From positions 485,014 through 549,013 of the forward strand of contig NZ_SWJE01000008.1 of NCBI RefSeq assembly GCF_005144415.1: a stretch of 64,000 bases of DNA, written 5' to 3'. The number at the start of each line of letters is the position of its first letter. Position 1 is the stretch's first letter. The notes beneath the pieces are model-generated. The model was given only the letters and a program-made list of their open reading frames with translations. It was not told the origin of the DNA and made no database searches. The DNA comes from Trinickia terrae (GTDB taxonomy: Bacteria; Pseudomonadota; Gammaproteobacteria; Burkholderiales; Burkholderiaceae). Of the stretch, positions 1 to 9,149 are shown piece by piece. Position numbers and translations under genes: made by a program.

Positions 1-73
1 CCTCGCCTGCATGACGGATTCGAATCACACTACACACGAAAAACAATGAAAACCCATCTTGGAGGAGCACATC

Positions 74-1114
74 ATGTCGACCCAGTCGAATGCTCGCAGC
101 GGCATCGATCGCCGCACGTTTCTGAAGGCCGGCGCTTCGCTGACCGTGGCCGCGCCGTTCCTGAGCCTCGCGCGCCGCGCCTCGGCGGCCGAGTTCTCGT
201 ATAAGTTCGCGACCGGCCAGGACCCGACGCACCCGGTCAACGTGCGCGGCCAGGAGGCGCTCAACCGCATCCGCGAGGCGACCAGCGGGCGCGTGGACAT
301 CAAGCTGTTCCCGGCCAACCAGCTCGGCTCCGATACCGACCTGCTCTCACAGGTGCGCAATGGCGGCGTCGAGTTCTTCAACCAGGCGTCGTCGATTCTC
401 GCGACGCTGACGCCGGCTGCCGGCATCGTCAACACCGGCTTCGCGTTCAAGGACTACGACACGGTCTGGCGTGCGATGGACGGCGATCTCGGCAACTACA
501 TCCGCGCGCAGATCACGAAGTCGGGCATCGTTTCCGTGTGCCCGGCGTGGGACAACGGCTTCCGTCAGATCAGCTCGTCGACGCGTCCGCTCAAGACGCC
601 GACGGACCTCAAGGGCTTCAAGATCCGCGTGCCGCAGGCGCCGATGCTGACCTCGCTGTTCAAGGCGCTCGACGCCGGCCCGACGCCGATCAACTTCAAC
701 GAGCTGTACTCGGCGCTGCAGACGGGCGTGGTCGAAGGCCAGGAGAACCCGCTGCCGATCATCGCGACGGCCAAGCTCTACGAGGTGCAGAAGTACATCA
801 GCCTCACCTCGCACGTGTGGGACGGCTACTGGATTCTCGGCAACACGGCGGCATGGAACAAGCTGCCGCCCGACCTGCGGGCGATCGTGCAGCGCGAGTT
901 CGCGCGCGCGGGCGCGGACCAGCGCGCCGACATCGCCAAGCTGAGCCAGAGCTTGCGCAACGACCTGAAGGGCAAGGGCATCACGTTCATCGACGTCGAC
1001 CGCGAAGCGTTCCGCGGCGCGCTCGCGAAGACGTCGTTCTATGGCGACTGGAAAGCGAAGTACGGCCCTGAGGCCTGGGGTCTCCTGGAAAAGTACGCCG
1101 GCAAGCTCGCCTGA
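74..1114 (+). CDS. TRAP transporter substrate-binding protein (DctP family)
   Basis: Periplasmic solute receptor of a TRAP importer, 346 aa. The N-terminus carries twin arginines (GIDRRTFLKAG) followed by a hydrophobic stretch ending at ASA, so Tat export is likely. The body has DctP features, including the KGFKIRVPQAPM segment whose Arg binds the ligand carboxylate in this family. I chose the ATG at 74 because GGAGGAG lies 6 bases upstream; a TTG at 59 is in frame but less likely. The fused DctQM gene follows 10 bp downstream, then transketolase and a D-2-hydroxyacid dehydrogenase, so the ligand is probably a sugar acid or another small hydroxyacid. That substrate is an inference. Confidence 0.93.
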   Translation: MSTQSNARSGIDRRTFLKAGASLTVAAPFLSLARRASAAEFSYKFATGQDPTHPVNVRGQEALNRIREATSGRVDIKLFPANQLGSDTDLLSQVRNGGVEFFNQASSILATLTPAAGIVNTGFAFKDYDTVWRAMDGDLGNYIRAQITKSGIVSVCPAWDNGFRQISSSTRPLKTPTDLKGFKIRVPQAPMLTSLFKALDAGPTPINFNELYSALQTGVVEGQENPLPIIATAKLYEVQKYISLTSHVWDGYWILGNTAAWNKLPPDLRAIVQREFARAGADQRADIAKLSQSLRNDLKGKGITFIDVDREAFRGALAKTSFYGDWKAKYGPEAWGLLEKYAGKLA

Positions 1115-1124
1115 AGGGGACGCC

Positions 1125-2987
1125 ATGATCACGCTCTCTTACCCGCATCATTCGCCGCGGCGCTTCGCATGCGCGCTCGACGCGGCGCTCGGGCCGCTCA
1201 TCGAGATTCCGGCCGCGCTGCTCGTGGTCGCGGAGATCGTCGTGCTGCTGGCCGGCGTGACGAGCCGCTACGTGTTGCGCTCGCCGCTCGTGTGGTCCGA
1301 CGAGCTCGCCGAGATCCTGTTCCTGTGGCTCGCGATGTTGGGCGCCGTGGTGGCGCTGCGCCGCGGCGAGCACATGCGGATGACGGCCGTGGTGGGCATG
1401 TGTTCGCCCGGCGTGCGCGCGTTTCTCGACATGGTCGCGATCGCCGCGCCGCTCGCGTTCCTTGCGCTCGTCATGTGGCCGGCCGTGCAGTTCGCGCAGG
1501 ACGCGGCGATCGTCACCACGCCGGCGCTGAGCCTGTCCGATTCCTGGCGCGCGGCGGCGTTCCCGGTGGGCTCGGGGCTCATGCTGCTGGTGACGGTGGT
1601 GCGGCTCATCCGCGAGGCCAACTGGCGTCTCGTGGCCGCCGCGCTGGCCGCCGTCTTCGCGATCGGCTGCGCGTTCGTCGCGCTCGGGCCGGTGCTCGCC
1701 GATCTCGGCAACTACAACCTGCTGATCTTCTTCGTCGGGCTCGTCGCGCTCGGCGTGCTGTCCGGCGTGCCGATCGCATTCTCGTTCGCGCTCGCCACCT
1801 TCGGCTATCTCGCGCTCACGACGAGCACGCCGATGACGGTTGTCGTTGGACGCATGGACGAGGGGATGTCGCACCTGATCCTGCTTTCCGTGCCGCTGTT
1901 CGTGTTCCTCGGCCAGCTGATCGAGATGACCGGCATGGCCGCCGCGATGATCGCGTTTCTCGCGAGCCTGCTCGGACACGTGCGCGGCGGGCTGTCGTAT
2001 GTGCTCGTCGGCGCGATGTACCTGGTGTCGGGGATCTCGGGCTCGAAGGCCGCGGACATGGCGGCGGTCGCTCCCGTGCTGTTCCCCGAGATGCAGGCGC
2101 GCGGCGCGAAACCGGGCGAGCTCGTGGCGCTTCTCGCCGCCACAGGCGCGCAGACCGAGACGATTCCGCCGAGCCTCGTCCTCATCACGCTCGGCTCGGT
2201 GACGGGCGCCTCGATCTCGGCGCTCTTCACGGGAGGCATGCTGCCCGGCATCGTGCTCGCGGTGACGCTGTGCGCGCTCGTGTTCTGGCGCAACCGCCGC
2301 GAAGATCTCTCGCACGTGAAGCGCGCGAGCCGCGCGGAGATCTTTCGCAAGCTGCTCGTCGCGCTGCCCGCGCTCGCGTTGCCGTTCGTGATCCGCGCTG
2401 CGGTGGTTCGCGGGATCGCGACGGCCACCGAGGTCTCGACGATCGGCATCGTCTACGCCGTGCTCGCGGGCCTGCTGTTCTACCGGCGCTTCGAATGGGC
2501 GCGACTGAAGCCGATGCTGATCGAGACGGCGTCGCTCTCGGGCGCGATCCTGCTCATCATCGGCGCGGCGACGGGCATGGCCTGGGCGCTCACGCAGTCG
2601 GGCTTCTCGGGCGAGCTGGCGCAGACGCTCGCGGGCCTGCCGGGCGGAGCCGTGACCTTCATGGCGGCGTCGATCGTGGTGTTCATCGTGCTCGGCAGCG
2701 TGCTCGAAGGGATTCCCGCGATCGTGCTGTTCGGGCCGCTGATGTTCCCGATCGCGAAGCAGCTCGGCATCAGCGACATCCACTACGCGATGGTCGTGAT
2801 CCTCTCGATGGGCGTCGGCCTCTTCGCGCCGCCGTTCGGCGTCGGCTACTACTCGGCCTGCGCCGTGAGCCGTGTCCATCCCGATCAAGGCATGAAGCCG
2901 ATCGGCGGCTACATCGTCGCGCTCGTCATCGGGCTCGTCGTGGTGGCCGCGGTGCCCTGGATCTCGACGGGCTTTCTGCATCAGTAA
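1125..2987 (+). CDS. TRAP transporter fused small and large membrane subunits (DctQM)
   Basis: Inner-membrane part of the TRAP importer, 620 aa. Roughly residues 1-200 form the four-helix DctQ domain and residues 215-620 the multi-helix DctM domain (GVPIAFSFALATFGYL near its start, VGLFAPPFGVGYY near the end). The two subunits are usually separate genes, but fused versions are well known. The ATG at 1125 has AAGGGGA just upstream and sits 10 bp after the dctP stop, indicating cotranscription. The fusion makes this gene and the preceding receptor a complete sodium-driven importer. Confidence 0.93.
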   Translation: MITLSYPHHSPRRFACALDAALGPLIEIPAALLVVAEIVVLLAGVTSRYVLRSPLVWSDELAEILFLWLAMLGAVVALRRGEHMRMTAVVGMCSPGVRAFLDMVAIAAPLAFLALVMWPAVQFAQDAAIVTTPALSLSDSWRAAAFPVGSGLMLLVTVVRLIREANWRLVAAALAAVFAIGCAFVALGPVLADLGNYNLLIFFVGLVALGVLSGVPIAFSFALATFGYLALTTSTPMTVVVGRMDEGMSHLILLSVPLFVFLGQLIEMTGMAAAMIAFLASLLGHVRGGLSYVLVGAMYLVSGISGSKAADMAAVAPVLFPEMQARGAKPGELVALLAATGAQTETIPPSLVLITLGSVTGASISALFTGGMLPGIVLAVTLCALVFWRNRREDLSHVKRASRAEIFRKLLVALPALALPFVIRAAVVRGIATATEVSTIGIVYAVLAGLLFYRRFEWARLKPMLIETASLSGAILLIIGAATGMAWALTQSGFSGELAQTLAGLPGGAVTFMAASIVVFIVLGSVLEGIPAIVLFGPLMFPIAKQLGISDIHYAMVVILSMGVGLFAPPFGVGYYSACAVSRVHPDQGMKPIGGYIVALVIGLVVVAAVPWISTGFLHQ

Positions 2988-3104
2988 CCCCTCCGGCGTG
3001 CTTGGCTGCGGCGTTTGCTTTTGCCGCAGCAGCACGCGACGTTTCCGCCAAACCTTGTCATTGCCGCCGCTTCATCGGAAGCGGCGCGGAAGGAGCTTTT
3101 TGCC

Positions 3105-5084
3105 ATGCCTACGCTAGACGCCCAGCCGCTCGCGAACGCCATCCGCTTCCTGTCGATCGACGCAATCCTGCGCGCGGGCGAAGGGCACCAGGGCGTGCCG
3201 CTCGGCATGGCCGAGATCGCCACTGCACTGTTCACGCGCCACCTCAAATTCAACCCGGCCGATCCCACGTGGCCCGACCGCGACCGCTTCGTGCTCTCGA
3301 ACGGACACGGCTCGATGCTGCTGTATTCGCTGCTGTACCTGACGGGCTATGCGCGCATCGGCCTCGACCAGATCAAGACGTTCCGCGAGTTCGGCTCGCA
3401 TTGCGCGGGGCATCCCGAGTACGACCCGGCATGCGGCATCGAAGTGACGACGGGCCCCTTGGGGCAGGGGATCGCGAACGCATTCGGGATGGCCGTGGCC
3501 GAGGCGTTTCTCAACGCGAAGTTCGGCAGCGGCCTCGTCGACCATTACACGTATTCGTTCGTCGGCGACGGGTGCCTTCAGGAGGGCATCGGTCAAGAGA
3601 TGATCTCGCTCGCGGGCCATTTGCGCTTGGGCAAGCTGATCCTCTGCTGGGACGACAACCGTATCACCGACGACGGCAGCACCGACCTCTCGATCAGCGA
3701 GGACGTGCGCGAGCGTTTCCGCGTCGCGGGCTGGCACGTGATCGACGTCGACGGTCACGACATCGACGCGGTCTCCGCCGCGCTCGAACTGGCGCGCAAG
3801 GACCCGCGCCCGTCGATGCTCGCGTGCCGCTCGATCATCGGCCGCGGCATCGCGCGGCTGCAAGGGCAGCGCGGCGGCCATAGCGGCAAGCTGTTCGACG
3901 CGGACGCCGAAGCGGCGCGCAAGCTGCTCGGCTGGCCGCACAAGCCGTTTGAAGTGCCCGAGGAAATCTTGTCGGCATGGCGCAGCGCCGGGCAGCGCAG
4001 CGATGCCGAGTATCGAGCATGGCAAGCGCGTGTGGCGGCGCTGCCTTCGGAAGAGCGTGCCGAATTCGAGCGCATTCAAGCAGGCCGCCTGCCCGACGGC
4101 TGGCGCGAAGTGCTGGAGACGTATCGGCGGCGCGCAGCGGATCACGCCGAAGCGCAGCAGGGCATCATGGTCTCCGGCGAGATCAACGGCCTGCTCGCGC
4201 CCGTGCTGCCCGAGCGCATGGTCGGCTGCGCGGACCTCGAAGCGCCGACGAGCCACAAGCGCAGCCTGCACGCATTCACCGCCGAGGACCGCGGCGGTGC
4301 CTACGTCCATTGCGGCGTGCGCGAGCACGTGATGGGCGCGATGGCGAACGGCATGGCCGCGCACGGGGGCGTGTTCGCAACCTGTGTGACTTACTTGGCG
4401 TTCTCGGACTACGAGCGGCCCGCGATGCGGATGGCCGCGCTGATGGGCCTGCCCGTCAAGTTCGTGTTCAGCCACGATTCGATCGGCCTCGGCAGGAACG
4501 GGCCGACGCACCAGCCCGTCGAGATTCTGGCATCGCTGCGCGCGATGCCGAACATGCATGTGATGCGTCCGGCCGATGCGGTCGAGGCGGCGGAATGCTG
4601 GGAAGTCGCGCTCGAGCGCAGGAGCGGGCCGAGCACGATGGTGTTCGCGCGCCAGGCGCTGCCGCCGGTGCGGCGCACGCATGTCGGCGGCAACCTCTCG
4701 CGACGAGGCGCCTACGTGCTCGCCGAAGCCGAAGGCGGCAAGCGTCAGGTCACCTTGCTGGCGACCGGCTCCGAAGTGGCGATCGCGCTCGCGGCCCGCG
4801 CGCGCTTGCGAGCGGAGGGCGTGGCGACGGCGGTGGTCTCGATGCCGTGCTGGGAGCTTTTCGACGAGCAAAGCGCGGACTATCGCGCCGCCGTGCTCGG
4901 CTTAGGCACCGTGCGCGTTGCGGTGGAAGCGGCGATGCGCTTCGGCTGGGACCGCTACCTCGGCGAGAACGGCGGCTTCGTCGGTATGGAAAGTTTCGGC
5001 GCATCGGGTCCTGCCGAGGTGCTGTTCGAGCATTTCGGCATTACGGCGAGCCGCGTCGTCGAAGAAGCCCGCCGCCGCTTGTGA
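3105..5084 (+). CDS. Transketolase
   Basis: Thiamine-diphosphate-dependent two-carbon transferase of 659 aa, full length for a bacterial transketolase. Visible motifs are the GHGSMLLYSLLY and GPLGQGIANAFG segments and the ThDP-binding GDG (in FVGDGCLQEG) closed by DDN about 28 residues later. The pyrimidine-binding domain follows (HCGVREHVMGAMANG) and then a C-terminal domain. The ATG at 3105 has GGAAGGAG upstream. A copy in a TRAP operon is probably a catabolic paralogue rather than the housekeeping enzyme. It could process a ketose derived from the imported compound, which is an inference. Confidence 0.92.
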   Translation: MPTLDAQPLANAIRFLSIDAILRAGEGHQGVPLGMAEIATALFTRHLKFNPADPTWPDRDRFVLSNGHGSMLLYSLLYLTGYARIGLDQIKTFREFGSHCAGHPEYDPACGIEVTTGPLGQGIANAFGMAVAEAFLNAKFGSGLVDHYTYSFVGDGCLQEGIGQEMISLAGHLRLGKLILCWDDNRITDDGSTDLSISEDVRERFRVAGWHVIDVDGHDIDAVSAALELARKDPRPSMLACRSIIGRGIARLQGQRGGHSGKLFDADAEAARKLLGWPHKPFEVPEEILSAWRSAGQRSDAEYRAWQARVAALPSEERAEFERIQAGRLPDGWREVLETYRRRAADHAEAQQGIMVSGEINGLLAPVLPERMVGCADLEAPTSHKRSLHAFTAEDRGGAYVHCGVREHVMGAMANGMAAHGGVFATCVTYLAFSDYERPAMRMAALMGLPVKFVFSHDSIGLGRNGPTHQPVEILASLRAMPNMHVMRPADAVEAAECWEVALERRSGPSTMVFARQALPPVRRTHVGGNLSRRGAYVLAEAEGGKRQVTLLATGSEVAIALAARARLRAEGVATAVVSMPCWELFDEQSADYRAAVLGLGTVRVAVEAAMRFGWDRYLGENGGFVGMESFGASGPAEVLFEHFGITASRVVEEARRRL

Positions 5085-5126
5085 GTCTCATGCAGCAAAT
5101 CGAACCCAACCCAAGGAACACCCGAG

Positions 5127-6092
5127 ATGGAAAAGATCGTCTTTCTGGACCGCGCCACGCTTGCGCCGCAGATCCGCTTGCGCGCGCCGCGCTTCGAGCA
5201 TGAGCTTGTCGAGCACGAGAAGACCGCCGCGGACGAAGTGACGGAGCGGCTCACCGACGCCACGATCGCGATTACGAACAAAGTGCCGCTCACGCAGGAG
5301 GTGCTGTACCGGCTGCCGAACCTCAAGCTCATCGCCGTCGCCGCGACCGGCACCGATTGCATCGACAAGGCCGCGTGCCAGCGGCGCGGCATCGCGGTGT
5401 CGAACATCCGCGGCTACGCGCTCAACACGGTGCCCGAGCACACGTTCGCGCTGATGCTGGCGCTGCGCCGCAATCTCGTCGCCTATCGCAACGACGTGCT
5501 CGCGGGCGTCTGGCAGAAGTCGGGACAGTTCTGCTTCTTCGATCATCCGATCCACGATCTCGGCGGCGCGCGGCTCGGCATCATCGGCGAGGGCGTGCTC
5601 GGCCAGCGCGTCGCCGAAATCGGCAAGGCGTTCGGCATGCTGCCGATGTTCGCCGCGCACAAGGGCAAGCAAGACATGGGGCCGCTTTACACGCCCTGGC
5701 CGGAGGTGCTGGCGACGAGCGACGTCATCAGCATCCACAGCCCGCTCACGCTGGAGACGCGCAACATGCTGGCCATGCCCGAGTTCCGCGCGATGAAGCG
5801 CAAGCCGCTCATCATCAACACCGCGCGCGGCGGACTCGTCGACGAAGGCGCGCTCGTGCGGGCGTTGGACGAGGGGCTGATCAGCGGCGCGGGCTTCGAC
5901 GTCGCCGACGGCGAGCCACCGCATCCGGACAGCCCGCTCATGCGGATCGCGGGGCGGCCGAACGTGATCCTGACGCCGCATGTCGCGTGGGCTTCGGACG
6001 AGGCGCAGCAGGCGCTCGCGGATCAACTGATGGGCAACATCGAGAACTTCGTCGATGGCAAGCCGACGAATCTGGTGCAGAGCGCGTATTGA
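5127..6092 (+). CDS. D-2-hydroxyacid dehydrogenase (glycerate/hydroxypyruvate reductase-like)
   Basis: NAD(P)-dependent dehydrogenase of 321 aa. The Rossmann motif reads LGIIGEGVLGQRV. The catalytic region has INTARGGLVDE (substrate Arg), a downstream acidic segment and TPHVAW (catalytic His). Many members of this family reduce hydroxypyruvate or glyoxylate, which would suit a transketolase neighbour because transketolase can use hydroxypyruvate. It lies 42 bp after the transketolase stop with AAGGA before the ATG, so it is the last gene of the TRAP operon. The exact substrate cannot be read from sequence. Confidence 0.9.
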   Translation: MEKIVFLDRATLAPQIRLRAPRFEHELVEHEKTAADEVTERLTDATIAITNKVPLTQEVLYRLPNLKLIAVAATGTDCIDKAACQRRGIAVSNIRGYALNTVPEHTFALMLALRRNLVAYRNDVLAGVWQKSGQFCFFDHPIHDLGGARLGIIGEGVLGQRVAEIGKAFGMLPMFAAHKGKQDMGPLYTPWPEVLATSDVISIHSPLTLETRNMLAMPEFRAMKRKPLIINTARGGLVDEGALVRALDEGLISGAGFDVADGEPPHPDSPLMRIAGRPNVILTPHVAWASDEAQQALADQLMGNIENFVDGKPTNLVQSAY

Positions 6093-6137
6093 CGAGGTGA
6101 CGCGAAATAAATAGAGGGCTGGCGCTTCATGCATTCG

Positions 6138-6168
6138 GTAGCTCGCGCGCACGGCACATGCGAGCTAC
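6138..6168. repeat. 9-bp inverted repeat after the TRAP operon
   Basis: GTAGCTCGC and GCGAGCTAC form a perfect 9-bp stem around a 13-nt loop, about 45 bp past the dehydrogenase stop. It could act as a terminator or RNA-stabilising hairpin for the TRAP operon, but there is no clear T-run after it on the plus strand. A function is only inferred. Confidence 0.35.
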
Positions 6169-6278
6169 TGGCCGTTCTCCGCAACTGAGATAATCCGTGC
6201 TTCGTGCCGGACCGGTTGGCGTCTGATTTCCTGGCGGCTTCGGCGATTCTGTCGCGGACGGACCATGAAGGAGAGCGA

Positions 6279-7115
6279 ATGTTGAAGCGCGCGTGGTTTG
6301 CGGTTTTGCTGCTGACGGTTGGCATGATCGGGCATTGTGCGGCAGCGCGGTCCACTATCGAACTCACGACAGGCGGCAAGACCCGCTCGTTTACCCCGCA
6401 GGCATTGCTGGCGCGTCCGGATGCGGCCGAGATCCACGTGCCGCGCGACATCGCCTACGGCACGCCGATGACCTTTCGCGCCGTGCCGCTGGCCGACCTG
6501 CTCGACGAAGCGGATCTGCCTGCGGACAGCGTGCTCGAAGCACGCGCGACCGACGGCTTCGCCGCGCAGCTGCCGATGGACCTCGTGCGCAACCGCAATC
6601 CTGAGGCCGCCGTTGCGTGGCTTGCGGTCGAGGACCCGGCGCAACCGTGGCCGAAGCTGAAGGGCAAGCCGGTCAGTGCAGGGCCGTTCTATCTGGTCTG
6701 GGTCGGCAAGGAAGCGGCGTCCGTGCGCAGCGAGCAGTGGCCTTACCAGATCGCGCATCTCGCGACGCAACCGTCCCCGTCCGCGCGATGGCCGGCGCTC
6801 GGCGTCGATCCGGCGCTGCCGGCAACCGATCCGATCCGCGCGGGGCAAACCCTGTTCGTCACGCAATGCCTCGCCTGCCATCGGCTGAACCACGCAGGTA
6901 GCGCGGCAGCCGGCCCGGACCTCAATGTGCCGATGAATCCGACCGAGTACTTTCAGCCCGCGGCGTTGCATCGCTATATTCGCAATCCGGCGTCGGTTCG
7001 GGATTGGCCCGGGCGGACCATGCCGGGCTTCCCGCCGGATCAGTTGAGCGACCGGGAGATCGATCTGATCGCGGCGTATCTGGCGCATATGGCGCAACGG
7101 AAGGTTGGGAGATGA
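6279..7115 (+). CDS. Exported c-type cytochrome with N-terminal molybdopterin-oxidoreductase-like domain
   Basis: A 278-aa exported protein. Residues 1-23 are a signal peptide (hydrophobic core LLLTVGMIG, then HCAAA). Residues about 25-165 resemble the small stand-alone domains related to the sulfite-oxidase molybdopterin fold (FRAVPLADLLDEADL, then DGFAAQLPMDLV); this is a weak resemblance. Residues 185-275 are a cytochrome c domain with haem motif CLACH at 197-201 and a likely axial Met in RTMPGFP. AAGGAG precedes the ATG at 6279. No oxidoreductase partner is adjacent, so the electron donor is unknown. The role is probably periplasmic electron transfer. Confidence 0.82.
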   Translation: MLKRAWFAVLLLTVGMIGHCAAARSTIELTTGGKTRSFTPQALLARPDAAEIHVPRDIAYGTPMTFRAVPLADLLDEADLPADSVLEARATDGFAAQLPMDLVRNRNPEAAVAWLAVEDPAQPWPKLKGKPVSAGPFYLVWVGKEAASVRSEQWPYQIAHLATQPSPSARWPALGVDPALPATDPIRAGQTLFVTQCLACHRLNHAGSAAAGPDLNVPMNPTEYFQPAALHRYIRNPASVRDWPGRTMPGFPPDQLSDREIDLIAAYLAHMAQRKVGR

Positions 7116-7149
7116 GGAATGACCACCCCCTCCTGCAGGTGAAGGCAGG

Positions 7150-8076
7150 TCAGCCGAACATGGCTGTTATGTCGCGTCCCGTCTGCTCGGCTTCCTCGAT
7201 TAGCCAGTCGAGAAATTGCCTGGCTGCAGGGGAGTCCGCTACAGATTGCTTCCAGCAAATAAAGTATGGGAATGGCATGGGCAGGGCGACCTTGAATGGC
7301 AGGACAAGATCGCGTCGCTTGATGCTGTCGATGGCGAAGAAGCCCTGTCCCAGCGAAATGCCTCTCCCCCTGATTGCCGAATCGATCGCCATGCCGGAAA
7401 CGGAGTAAGTGAGTGGCGCCAACACCTCGGGTAAAGGGACTCCAACCGCATGAAACCAGTTTCTCCATGTTGGAGGTGACATCTTTCCCCATCCCCATTC
7501 AACGTGAATGAGCGGGTAGCGCAAGATATCCGCCGGTTGCGAAAGCGACTCTTCCGATCGCACCAGCGAGGGTGCGCATACGGGTGCGACTCTATCGGTA
7601 AAGACGATGTGATAAGGCGTTCCATCATCCGGAGGGGGCCCGTAAGTCAGCCGGATGTCGGCACTTCTCGCGCCGATATTGGTTTCGTGATCGACGACCT
7701 CGACATGAACCTGCACGTGGGGGCAAATGGCGTGCCACTTGTCCAATCTGGAGGCAAGCCAGTGGGTCGCAACCGACGGAAATGTCATCAGGGTGAGCCG
7801 GCGGCCCGTCTGCGCCTTGAGCGCAGCCTGGGCGTCATGGAAGCACTCGAATCCCCGGGAAATGTGCGAATGGTACAGCTCGCCGAGTGGCGTCGGTCGC
7901 AGGCCGGTATTCTCCCGGTCAAAAAGCGTGACCCCGAGAAAGTCTTCAAGGACGCGAATCTGCTGACTAATCGCCCCGGGCGTAACGTGAAGCGCCTCTG
8001 CGGCGGCCACGACGCCGCCGTAACGAATGACAGCATCGAATATCTGCAAGGCTCGAAGAGGAGGAAGGCGATTCAT
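7150..8076 (-). CDS. LysR-family transcriptional regulator (GcvA-like)
   Basis: LysR regulator of 308 aa. The N-terminal winged helix is clear (LPPLRALQIFDAVIRYGG, then AAEALHVTPGAISQQIRVLEDFLG), followed by the effector-binding domain. The start was set at the ATG at 8076, which puts the helix-turn-helix at the usual distance from the N-terminus; an in-frame start at 8160 would add an unlikely basic, Pro-rich leader. It is the last gene of the leftward set with the ammonia-lyase homologue and the amino-acid-binding protein, so it probably controls them. About 140 bp separates it from the binding-protein gene, enough for its own promoter. Confidence 0.9.
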   Translation of the reverse strand: MNRLPPLRALQIFDAVIRYGGVVAAAEALHVTPGAISQQIRVLEDFLGVTLFDRENTGLRPTPLGELYHSHISRGFECFHDAQAALKAQTGRRLTLMTFPSVATHWLASRLDKWHAICPHVQVHVEVVDHETNIGARSADIRLTYGPPPDDGTPYHIVFTDRVAPVCAPSLVRSEESLSQPADILRYPLIHVEWGWGKMSPPTWRNWFHAVGVPLPEVLAPLTYSVSGMAIDSAIRGRGISLGQGFFAIDSIKRRDLVLPFKVALPMPFPYFICWKQSVADSPAARQFLDWLIEEAEQTGRDITAMFG

Positions 8077-8215
8077 GTCGTTGACCTGGGGGCCGCCGGC
8101 ATGGCGCCTCGGATGCACTGGCGGCGGGTACGCGACATCGAAGGTGCGGTTGGAACACATGCCGCCCGGCAGTTCGACCGTCGCGAAGCCAGTCTAGCAA
8201 AGACTGGCGCGTGAT

Positions 8216-9076
8216 TTACGGTTGCACATCAGCCTTGAACCACTTTTCCGATAGCCGCTTGACGGTACCGTCTGCAAGGGCTTCCGCGATGGCCGTGTCA
8301 AATTTCGCTTTCAGATCCGTATCCTGTTTGCGAAATCCAAGACCTTCTCCCGGCCCCCAGATCGCGCCGCCGATCGCCGGTCCGGTGATCCGGATTCGGG
8401 CGGTGTCCTTGTTGTCGGCAATTCCGGCGTAGTAGGTTACGTCGTCGAATGCCATGTCGATGCGCCCATTGACCAAGTCGAGGTCACGTTCGGCCGAGGT
8501 CTTGTAGAGGCGTACGGAAGCGATGTCCTTGAAGTTGTCGGTGATGAACTTGGTGTAGACCGTGCCGGATTGAATACCGATCGTCTTTCCTCTCAGCTGA
8601 TCGCGCAGCGGGGCGATCGTGGGTCTGTCGGTCTCGGGGGCGCCTGTCAGCTTAAGGAAAGCGGTTTTTCCGGCCGTATTCGTCAATCCATGCCCATCTA
8701 CCGACGCAAACGCAGCCGGCGTAGCGGCGTAGGGCTTGGAGAAGGCAATGACCTTTTCGCGATCCGGTGTGATGGCAAGCGCGTCCATCACGACATCGAA
8801 TTTGCCGGCCTGCAGGCCGGTAATCAGTCCGTCGAAGTCCTGGGCGACCGTCTCGCACCGCAGGTTGATGCGTTGGCACAGATTGTCGAGTAATTCCGGC
8901 TCGAATCCGGAAATTTTTCCGCTCGGCAACGTCAGGTTCCACGGAGCGTAACTTCCTTCCAGTGCGACCTTGACGGACTTCCATTCCTTCGCTTGAGCAC
9001 CGTTGCCCGTCAATGCCAGTGTGCTGAGAATCGTGACGAAAGAGACCTTCAAAGCATTTGCGAAAACCGTTTTCAC
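8216..9076 (-). CDS. Amino-acid-type ABC transporter periplasmic binding protein
   Basis: Family 3 solute-binding protein, 286 aa. It has a signal peptide (residues 1-29, ending NGAQA) and then the usual fold: VALEGSYAPWN at the start, ISGFEPELLDNLCQRI, DFDGLITGLQAGKFDVVMDALAITPDRE and a second lobe with GKTIGIQSGTVYTKF. The order matches receptors for histidine, arginine or lysine-type amino acids. No ABC permease or ATPase is nearby, so it either uses a transporter coded elsewhere or acts as a sensor input. It follows the ammonia-lyase homologue by 73 bp on the same strand, which suggests that the two handle the same or a related amino acid. Confidence 0.88.
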   Translation of the reverse strand: MKTVFANALKVSFVTILSTLALTGNGAQAKEWKSVKVALEGSYAPWNLTLPSGKISGFEPELLDNLCQRINLRCETVAQDFDGLITGLQAGKFDVVMDALAITPDREKVIAFSKPYAATPAAFASVDGHGLTNTAGKTAFLKLTGAPETDRPTIAPLRDQLRGKTIGIQSGTVYTKFITDNFKDIASVRLYKTSAERDLDLVNGRIDMAFDDVTYYAGIADNKDTARIRITGPAIGGAIWGPGEGLGFRKQDTDLKAKFDTAIAEALADGTVKRLSEKWFKADVQP

Positions 9077-9149
9077 ACCACACCTCCATATCGTTGAATC
9101 GAACGCCCTTGAGTCAGGAATCGTTGAAGCGTTGCCGGCGGTATCGGCT

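Noticed and set aside
987..3035. 682-aa minus-strand frame across the TRAP membrane subunit
   Set aside because: Composition is dominated by Arg, His, Asp and Glu, it is antisense to a clear membrane protein, and it has no ribosome site or family motif.
1169..3883. 904-aa plus-strand frame across the TRAP and transketolase genes
   Set aside because: It crosses two real genes in another frame and is almost only Arg and Ala with short repeats; no domain.
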